Shown piece after piece: positions 37,244 through 42,309 of a DNA stretch of 42,309 nt. This stretch comes from a virus: the IMG/VR virus record IMGVR_UViG_3300042398_001530, positions 1 through 42,309 of that record; one strand, given 5' to 3'. Made by a program: the position numbers and the translations under genes. Numbering within the stretch: the stretch's first letter is position 1; every line of letters begins with the position of its first letter. The notes under the pieces are model-generated. The model worked only from the letters and a program-made list of their open reading frames with translations, did not search any database and was not told where the DNA came from.

Positions 37244-37965
37244 TGTGTAAGAGAGGTAAGTATATAAGATAGCTTTGTATTGTTTTGTTTCATGGTAAAA
37301 ATAAGAACACCGTATTGTGTGTTAATATTTACATCTATAATATCATCTAGCAACGTCATTAATCGTATATTATCAAAATTTACCGGTATAGGTTGTAAGT
37401 GAAAGTCAGCATCACATAAAGCTATAGAGTAGCAGTCTGTATTATGTCTCGCTTTATCGGTCAATTCGCCTATAAGCTTTCCATTATCTGTATATAAATA
37501 CAGCTTGTTTGTTTCGGTAATAAAGGAACTACCTTTAATTATTGTTTGTAAAGATTGTTTGGTAAGCTTGAATGAAATATCATGTGTAAAGTTTTTTATT
37601 TTCTCTACACTAAGAGCGGGCTTAGTTATAAAGCCTTCTTCAAATAAATGATATTTAAACTTTATACTTGTTCCGCGATACTCAATACTATTATTATTGA
37701 GTATTAATTCAACATCTTCTGTATTTACTGTATCTAGTACACGTACTAGCTTTTTACTGTCAGGTATATTCAGACTTATATTATAGTTTGAACTACAAGC
37801 ATACTCACCATAAGCAATTAATGTATTGTCGGGCGAAGCAGTAATAATAGATAGTTTTTTATCTTCTAGCTCTCCTATAAAGGAGTCGTTTATTTTTGAA
37901 AAAGAATCTAAATATTTTGTAAATTCACTCCGACCCTGTATATTTAATTTTCTTTGGCTTGACAT
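37240..37965 (-). CDS. 45: DNA sliding clamp, gp45-like
   Basis: A 241-aa protein (T4 gp45: 228 aa) expected to encircle DNA as a trimer and tether the polymerase; in T4 it also activates late transcription with gp33 and gp55. The sequence has the two-domain clamp pattern: SFSKINDSFIGELEDKKLS, IITASPDNTLIAYGEY, SLNIPDSKKLVRVLDTV in domain 1; ISFKLTKQSLQTIIKGSSF, then YSIALCDADFHLQPIPVNFD and INTQYGVLIFTMKQN in domain 2. Recognition is by pattern and position. The first 41 bp overlap the preceding unknown gene in another frame, and I see no downstream start that would avoid this. Confidence 0.75.
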   Translation of the reverse strand: MSSQRKLNIQGRSEFTKYLDSFSKINDSFIGELEDKKLSIITASPDNTLIAYGEYACSSNYNISLNIPDSKKLVRVLDTVNTEDVELILNNNSIEYRGTSIKFKYHLFEEGFITKPALSVEKIKNFTHDISFKLTKQSLQTIIKGSSFITETNKLYLYTDNGKLIGELTDKARHNTDCYSIALCDADFHLQPIPVNFDNIRLMTLLDDIIDVNINTQYGVLIFTMKQNNTKLSYILTSLTQ

Positions 37966-38338
37966 TTGTTGCTTTTTCTAGTATATTACCAATACGACTA
38001 AGATTCAAGTTTATTTCTGATAAAGCTGTAATTATTTGTTTTTCATTTTGTGATAGTTGCATCGGTGGCTTGTCGAAGCTTGGTAGCTTTATTTCTTCAA
38101 CTTGGTTGTGAGGTATAGCTGGTTGTATAACCTCTATTGATTGTACAGGTGTGAAGGTATCACGGGGTATACTTTCCTGTATTGGTGCGCGTAGTATCTC
38201 TTCAAATTTATCACGTATACTACCACTTGATGGTTTTAAAAATTGAGATTGACCAACAATATCTTGATCTAGTTTATGGGACAAGCCATAAGTTTGTCCC
38301 ATAAACTGAAGGATAGTTTTTTGTTCTTCTGGTGACAT
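37925..38338 (-). CDS. Hypothetical protein between the SSB and clamp genes (137 aa)
   Basis: Starts one base after the gp32-like stop (TAACATG). MSPEEQKTILQFMGQTYGLS, a Pro-rich linker (IPRDTFTPVQSIEVIQPA), then a helix (QIITALSEINLNLSRIGNI) and a basic tail. It could be a small replication accessory with a helical binding element. The overlap of 41 bp with the clamp gene is long for this genome. Family unknown. Confidence 0.5.
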   Translation of the reverse strand: MSPEEQKTILQFMGQTYGLSHKLDQDIVGQSQFLKPSSGSIRDKFEEILRAPIQESIPRDTFTPVQSIEVIQPAIPHNQVEEIKLPSFDKPPMQLSQNEKQIITALSEINLNLSRIGNILEKATNVKPKKIKYTGSE

Positions 38339-38339
38339 G

Positions 38340-39182
38340 TTATAGATCTCTTAACAGCTCTTCGATATCATCTTCAACAGTATTTTCGACAACCTGCGAT
38401 GCAATAGGTGTAGAATAGTTTACAGCAGGGGTGGATTGTGGTTTACTTACTGCTTCAACTTTTTCTGTAATTGGTGTTGCGTAAATATGCTCATCAATCA
38501 TTTCTTTTAATTCGTCATAAGATTTAATAGTGAATACTTCTTCGAGATTGTATACGCTGTTGTAGATTTTATCTTGCTGCTCTTGCGAAAGACTAAGCTT
38601 ACCCGATGAGGTAAATCTCGATGATACGTAGGTCGGATAGTCACCTTGCTGTTCTACTTTTACTTTAAAATTGACACCTTCTGATCCTAGATCGAATATA
38701 CGCGCGCCAAACTCTTCTGCATCTTCCCCTTCAATAGCTTCCATAATAATTTTTTGTAGCTGCTTACCATAACGTAACATTTTTACTGTGCCATTATTTT
38801 CAGGATTGGAAGGGTCTTCAACCACATAAACATTAACGAGCCATTTTTCAGACCGTCTTACAGCTTGCATTTTTTCTTTTTCTTCTTCAGTGCCCGTGCG
38901 TAAGATCTTAAAGCGCTCTTCTGAAATCGGATCTCGTTCGTTAAACGTTTGAGGAGATACTGCCTGTACATACTGCCCTGTTGAAAATGAGGTCCAGCCA
39001 TGTACAAAATAATGAAAAAATGTTTTAGATGGGTCTTTAGCAAAAGGCAGCAACCTCACAGTGTAAGTATGACCAGCAGGTGTCTTGAGAATTTCATTAA
39101 AAAGACCGCCGGTATTTTTTTCTTCGCTCTTTGTAAGAGCTGCTTTAATTGATTGAAACATGTTTGTATTAAATGTACTCAT
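38340..39182 (-). CDS. 32: Single-stranded DNA-binding protein, gp32-like, without the zinc finger
   Basis: A 280-aa protein. Matches to T4 gp32 can be read directly: YTVRLLPFAKDPSKTFFHYF and VHGW (T4 IRFLPSKND...NHGF), WLVNVYVVEDPSNPENNGTV (T4 WANILVVKDPAAPENEGKV), then MLRYGKQLQKII. The acidic C-terminus ends EELLRDL (T4 DDLLNDL), the tail that recruits replication proteins. Where T4 has its Cys/His zinc module (CSSTHGDYDSCPVC), this protein has an acidic/aromatic stretch, and the whole protein contains no Cys. The N-terminal cooperativity segment is also different. It coats single-stranded DNA in replication and recombination. The next gene downstream starts one base after its stop. Confidence 0.85.
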   Translation of the reverse strand: MSTFNTNMFQSIKAALTKSEEKNTGGLFNEILKTPAGHTYTVRLLPFAKDPSKTFFHYFVHGWTSFSTGQYVQAVSPQTFNERDPISEERFKILRTGTEEEKEKMQAVRRSEKWLVNVYVVEDPSNPENNGTVKMLRYGKQLQKIIMEAIEGEDAEEFGARIFDLGSEGVNFKVKVEQQGDYPTYVSSRFTSSGKLSLSQEQQDKIYNSVYNLEEVFTIKSYDELKEMIDEHIYATPITEKVEAVSKPQSTPAVNYSTPIASQVVENTVEDDIEELLRDL

Positions 39183-39205
39183 ATTTTTTTGGTTGATTAT
39201 ATATA

Positions 39206-39868
39206 TTATTGTAATGATGCTTCTGTGAAAATCAATAATTTTTTATCTATTATTTTTAGTGCTGCTCTAATAGTGTTTTTAAGTTTTTTAGAGCGAATAA
39301 ATTTAGATCTTGTCGTGTTGTATGTCTCGTTAAAATTATCAAACATGAAATTATAAAGATCTATATCATTCAGCGTAAGTATGTTATTAATTTCAAGACC
39401 GTGAAGGGTATAAAAATTTATTTTATGTTCTTTAATATGCTGCAGTACCAAAGGTATGTTTGTTGCTTTCTGCTGTTTATACTCTCCAAGCGTTATACCT
39501 GCTTGCTTACAGAAATAATATATAAAAGCGCAGCTTTCTTTACATTTTAAAATAGTATTATCATTATCTGGATCATCAAGCTCACGATTTTTAATATATT
39601 CTACGTAGCACTTAATCGAGCGACGGGTTATATAAAACTGTAGATCAAAATAATCTTCTTTATTATATATAGAATATGGCGCAATAAAGAAATCATTGTA
39701 ATTAATGTTTCTATGAGACTTAAAGAAAAGATCTAACTTTTTTAAGATAAGTAGGGTAGTGTTATCTAAATCAGAAAATTTTGTACGAGGAGTAAAAGGC
39801 TTGTTTTTAACAGTACGGGTTGCGTGTAGAAAAGAATTGTATATATTCTTTTGTGTATCGCTTATCAT
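39206..39868 (-). CDS. 59: Probable helicase loader, gp59-like
   Basis: A 220-aa basic, helical protein (T4 gp59: 217 aa) placed directly upstream of the gp32-like gene, the same order as in T4. The segment SCAFIYYFCKQAGITLGEYK can be laid on the T4 gp59 segment beginning IRNIYYFSKKVEVSAFKEI, and INFYTLHGLE on IISFETFILLD. The N-terminal YNDFFIAPYSIYNKEDYF resembles the T4 tyrosine-rich segment. This is a by-eye alignment of a divergent family. In T4 the protein loads the gp41 helicase onto gp32-coated DNA, so the three proteins here would work together. It overlaps the upstream gene by 4 bp. Confidence 0.55.
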   Translation of the reverse strand: MISDTQKNIYNSFLHATRTVKNKPFTPRTKFSDLDNTTLLILKKLDLFFKSHRNINYNDFFIAPYSIYNKEDYFDLQFYITRRSIKCYVEYIKNRELDDPDNDNTILKCKESCAFIYYFCKQAGITLGEYKQQKATNIPLVLQHIKEHKINFYTLHGLEINNILTLNDIDLYNFMFDNFNETYNTTRSKFIRSKKLKNTIRAALKIIDKKLLIFTEASLQ

Positions 39869-40161
39869 AGATTTAATTTTGGATTTTCGTTTAAGAACTT
39901 GGTAACGTATTTACTCGTTGTAATAAGTGGATCGTATTCTACGAATAGTTTAACTACCTCATAAGTAGTATCAATACTTAAAATTTCTTTTATTATATCT
40001 CTTAATTTAGCATCTTGCAATATTAAAAGAAAAACGTTTTGAAAGCTAAGCTTTTTACCTTTTAGCAGAGTACAAAATGTACAAAACGATAGTAATAAGT
40101 GTTCAGTTTCAGCTTTAATAATATTTTCAGAAGGTAATTCTGCTATTTCTAATTTTAACAT
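39865..40161 (-). CDS. Small helical protein in the position of gp33 (98 aa)
   Basis: LPSENIIKAETEHLLLSFC, then FCTLLKGKKLSFQNVFLLI and DTTYEVVKLFVEYDPLITT. It is almost all helical. In T4 the gene before gp59 is gp33, the late-transcription co-activator that bridges RNA polymerase to the clamp; the size (T4 gp33: 112 aa) fits, but I see no clear sequence match. It overlaps both neighbours by a few bases, so it is part of the same operon. The gp33 role is only a positional guess. Confidence 0.5.
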   Translation of the reverse strand: MLKLEIAELPSENIIKAETEHLLLSFCTFCTLLKGKKLSFQNVFLLILQDAKLRDIIKEILSIDTTYEVVKLFVEYDPLITTSKYVTKFLNENPKLNL

Positions 40162-40595
40162 GGTGATAGTGTTTTTGTAAAGTTTAGAAAGGTTTTTGTT
40201 ATTATACCTTTAGCAAAATTATTAGACATATCATCACATTCTCCACCGCAGATTATTTTAGCAAGATTGCATAAATTTAAACTACATGTTTTTTCATTTC
40301 TCTTAAGAATAATTTTTTTCTGCGAAGGTATAACAATTATAGCGATTGCTGCAGCTAGCTTATTAACCATATGATCGAAAAAATCTTCATAGAAATCATC
40401 TGCAAGACAGCTAACAACTTTTTGCTCCTTTACTTTACCTTTAAAAAAGGTTGTATTAGCAAGCGTATCTTTATATACCTGTAAATATAATTTTATATCG
40501 ACGAGGTCCTGAGTGGTAAAAGCTCTTTCACCACTCTTAAAGGCGTCTACTTTAGATTTTAAATTATAATTTTTATATGATATTAAATCTTTCAC
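40155..40595 (-). CDS. Small protein resembling a lone DHHA1 domain (146 aa)
   Basis: The GTG start is directly preceded by AAAAGGA and by a TATAAATA element 6 nt away. The second half has KLAAAIAIIVIPSQKKIIL, then KRNEKTCSLNLCNLAKIICG and GECDDMSNNFAKG. This order (buried strands, a slR-like strand, then a glycine/acidic turn and A/G helix) recalls the DHHA1 nucleic-acid-binding domain of DHH phosphoesterases, with GGECDD in the place of GGGH. The catalytic DHH domain is absent. The family call is weak. It lies between the helicase and the gp59 region. Confidence 0.5.
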   Translation of the reverse strand: MKDLISYKNYNLKSKVDAFKSGERAFTTQDLVDIKLYLQVYKDTLANTTFFKGKVKEQKVVSCLADDFYEDFFDHMVNKLAAAIAIIVIPSQKKIILKRNEKTCSLNLCNLAKIICGGECDDMSNNFAKGIITKTFLNFTKTLSPC

Positions 40596-40619
40596 TCCTT
40601 TTATTTATAAATAAAAGGA
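40596..40619. repeat. 24-bp perfect palindrome with a TATAAATA core on both strands
   Basis: Every base pairs with its mirror base across the centre (between 40607 and 40608); the outer arms begin TCCTTTTATTTA. It fills the gap between the helicase stop and the next gene's GTG. It could be a promoter pair, a protein-binding site or an RNA hairpin. Confidence 0.85.
40602..40609 (-). promoter_or_regulatory. Exact TATAAATA octamer before the DHHA1-like gene
   Basis: It ends 6 nt before the GTG at 40595; the spacer AAAGGA could double as a ribosome-binding site. It lies within the palindrome at 40596-40619. Confidence 0.45.
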
Positions 40620-40625
40620 ACCTTT

Positions 40626-41942
40626 TCAACTTGAGAATGCGGCTAACGTATTTAGTGTATCGTCATCTCCAAAGTCATCTAAATCATCAGCTTGGGTAAT
40701 TGTTAGTGTGGGGTAATCAATACGCATAGGCTGGGTATGACCGCGTGGACCGTAGCGATTTTTCATCATTCCTAGTCTTATAATGTTTAGTTCGCGATCT
40801 TCTTCGTTTTGGTAGATTGAAACGATGACATCAGCTGTAGCTGCTAGACCGATAGATTCAGAAATGGTATTAAGATCGGGATTTGCTTGATCAAAACCAG
40901 AGCGATTAAGTTGTGTAGCGCTTATTATAGGGCAATTAAAAATATAACTCATAGCACGGCACTGTTCTGTTACGTTTTTAATTCGTTCGTAAGAATTACT
41001 ACCTACTGTCGTATGCAGTAGGTTTAAATAATCTAATACTATAGCGTCTATTTTTATGCCTGTATCGGTAATCTTTTTAACAAATGCTTTGAGCTGATTC
41101 GGTGTGATGGTTGCTGGAGGAAATTCTTTAATAAAAATATTACCGCATCCCTTTATCTTTTGTTCAGCGACTGCTTGTCTCAGCGCGTACGGGTTATTGC
41201 TTAGCTCTTTAAGTGGTATTTTTGAGACATTAGCACAGAGTCTTTTTGCATATAATAGCTCAGACATTTCTAAGGATACTAATAGAACATTTTTACCCTG
41301 TGCTGAAATATTCGTTGCTATGTTACCTAAAAATATAGATTTACCAATGTTTGTTTCACCCGCAAATACATAAAGTGCACGTCCGTTCTCTAAAAACCCT
41401 CCATTCAGAGCTTCGTCAAGCCATGGCCAGGTACTTGGTATTGTTTTCTGTATAGTTGTTAGATCTTCAATAACGGTATCAATATTTCCATACAAATCAA
41501 GACCAAGGTCTGTTACAAGACTAACATTACAGGATTTTTCAAATTTATCTAAAGCCTTGGACGTATCAACATTACCCTTTGCAATATCTTCTGCGATAGC
41601 AAGCATAGTATGATATACAGCTTTTTCTTTTATAAATCGCTCTGTATTTTCATATAGCTCGTCTTTATCAAAAGTTTTATCTATATCGTTAAAGGATTGG
41701 ACAAGTGATTTAAAAGCTTGTCTGAGTTCATCAGTCACGAGATAAGACTTAATCTCTGTCGTTGTGGGTAGTTTTTGTCTTTTATTATAAAATTCTGATA
41801 TAATATTAAAAACATCAGCAATATTTTTTGTCTTAAAATATGCCGGTTTAATAAAATCTATAATAGATGCTAGGTATGTCGTGTCTGTAAGAGATTTGTA
41901 TATAACAATGCTCTCAAAATAATCTAGATCGAGTCTACTCAC
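40626..41942 (-). CDS. 41: Replicative DNA helicase, gp41-like (DnaB/RecA-fold)
   Basis: A 438-aa protein from GTG 41942; a TTG at 41975 would extend it into the upstream gene and is less likely. The T4 gp41-type order is clear: Walker A GETNIGKS, then LLVSLEMSELLYAKRL, Walker B IVLDYLNLL, the SATQLNRSG motif and MKNRYGPRG with the likely arginine finger. The N-terminal helical domain begins LDLDYFESIVIYKSL. It unwinds DNA 5'-to-3' as a hexamer with the primase. Length is close to T4 gp41 (475 aa). It starts 7 nt after the stop of a glycosyltransferase gene, so it is probably read in the same transcript. Confidence 0.9.
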   Translation of the reverse strand: MSRLDLDYFESIVIYKSLTDTTYLASIIDFIKPAYFKTKNIADVFNIISEFYNKRQKLPTTTEIKSYLVTDELRQAFKSLVQSFNDIDKTFDKDELYENTERFIKEKAVYHTMLAIAEDIAKGNVDTSKALDKFEKSCNVSLVTDLGLDLYGNIDTVIEDLTTIQKTIPSTWPWLDEALNGGFLENGRALYVFAGETNIGKSIFLGNIATNISAQGKNVLLVSLEMSELLYAKRLCANVSKIPLKELSNNPYALRQAVAEQKIKGCGNIFIKEFPPATITPNQLKAFVKKITDTGIKIDAIVLDYLNLLHTTVGSNSYERIKNVTEQCRAMSYIFNCPIISATQLNRSGFDQANPDLNTISESIGLAATADVIVSIYQNEEDRELNIIRLGMMKNRYGPRGHTQPMRIDYPTLTITQADDLDDFGDDDTLNTLAAFSS

Positions 41943-41949
41943 GCTTTTA

Positions 41950-42309
41950 TTATAGCTGACCTTTCCATTTTTCAAGAAACCACTTTTGACCTTCGTTAAA
42001 CTCAGGAGTAAATTCTTTTAGACCGGGAGATGCGTGTGTGATCATAATATCCGAGACTCCCAGTTTAAATCCTGCTTTATGGCAGGAAAGACTGTAATCT
42101 AGATCATAAAAATGAAATCCAGCTGGATTTGATTCATCAAATCTGACTTGCGTAAAGACCTTTTTACTAATACATAAAAATACACCATCTAATAGAAGGG
42201 TTCGCTTTGGATAGGGTCCAAAAAACGTCATTGATTTAGTTTTTTCATCGCCATGAGCTACAGCACCGTGTAGATTCCCTGATCCAAACCCTCCACCCAT
42301 GATATGCCA
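41950..42309 (-). CDS. Family-2-type glycosyltransferase, C-terminal part (Glyco_tranf_2_5-like)
   Basis: The frame is open through the right edge, so at least the N-terminal catalytic part is missing (first visible residues WHIMGGGFGSG). The 119 visible residues match the end of a family seen in many phages and bacteria: LLLDGVFLCISKKVFTQV, then FHFYDLDYSLSCHKAGFKL (the Y-D-x-D motif) and VSDIMITHASPGL, ending KWFLEKWKGQL. The D-G-V-F and H-x-S-x-G motifs are typical of PF13712. Acceptor unknown. It sits upstream of the helicase, far from the glycosyltransferase operon at 13-18 kb. Confidence 0.75.
   Translation of the reverse strand, partial: WHIMGGGFGSGNLHGAVAHGDEKTKSMTFFGPYPKRTLLLDGVFLCISKKVFTQVRFDESNPAGFHFYDLDYSLSCHKAGFKLGVSDIMITHASPGLKEFTPEFNEGQKWFLEKWKGQL

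Noticed and set aside
41943-41975. TTG start for the helicase at 41975
   Set aside because: It would run into the glycosyltransferase gene; GTG 41942 lies after its stop and gives a gp41-like N-terminus.
1-42309. tRNA or rRNA genes and insertion sequences
   Set aside because: No cloverleaf, transposase or terminal inverted repeats were noticed by eye; gaps between genes are too short for most of these. A tRNA scan would settle it.

Overview
The window is a piece of a low-GC, T4-like tailed phage (myovirus) genome. The evidence is a set of T4-type hallmark proteins on two sides of one segment: the end of a gp25-like protein followed by a gp6-like baseplate wedge protein at the left, and a replication block at the right (gp41-like helicase, gp59-like loader, gp32-like single-strand DNA-binding protein, gp45-like clamp, gp61-like primase). 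The host cannot be named from the sequence. Shine-Dalgarno sites are almost absent and there are no tRNA genes that I can see. No stretch longer than about 80 bases lacks a gene.

Layout. (1) 2-13054, plus strand: gp25 end, gp6, a PKD-domain protein, a 1459-aa glycine-repeat protein, and two consecutive fibre-like proteins whose middle parts are long Thr-Pro arrays that look like mucin stalks. (2) 13080-18232, minus strand: a tight four-gene glycosyltransferase operon inserted head-on into the late region. Its first gene is a GT60-type polypeptide GlcNAc-transferase; the others are a glycosyltransferase-methyltransferase fusion, a third glycosyltransferase-like protein, and an HtrL/YibB-type protein with a second glycosyltransferase-like half. 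(3) 18305-33812, plus strand: large virion proteins (LamG/propeller protein, a Ser/Thr-rich repeat protein with a discoidin-like domain), a fibre plus assembly-chaperone pair, two paralogous fibres with Mtd-type N-termini (one with a tail-collar domain), a lectin-like protein and a beta-helix fibre. (4) 33828-34810, minus: three small genes, one a membrane protein with a zinc ribbon. (5) 34843-35277, plus: a single-gene unit with its own late-like promoter and a strong terminator. (6) 35264-42309, minus: replication genes in the order helicase, three small genes including a gp59-like loader, gp32-like, an unknown, clamp, three unknowns, primase, with the C-terminus of a family-2 glycosyltransferase at the right edge.

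Most interesting points. The Thr-Pro stalk genes sit directly beside an enzyme of the family that starts mucin-type O-glycosylation (GlcNAc on Thr or hydroxyproline) in protists, so the window may encode a phage system that glycosylates its own mucin-like fibres. Separately, a NATAAATA element (the T4 late-promoter octamer) lies 5-7 nt before the start codon of many genes. In T4 geometry that would place the transcript start on or just before the start codon, which suggests leaderless late mRNAs.
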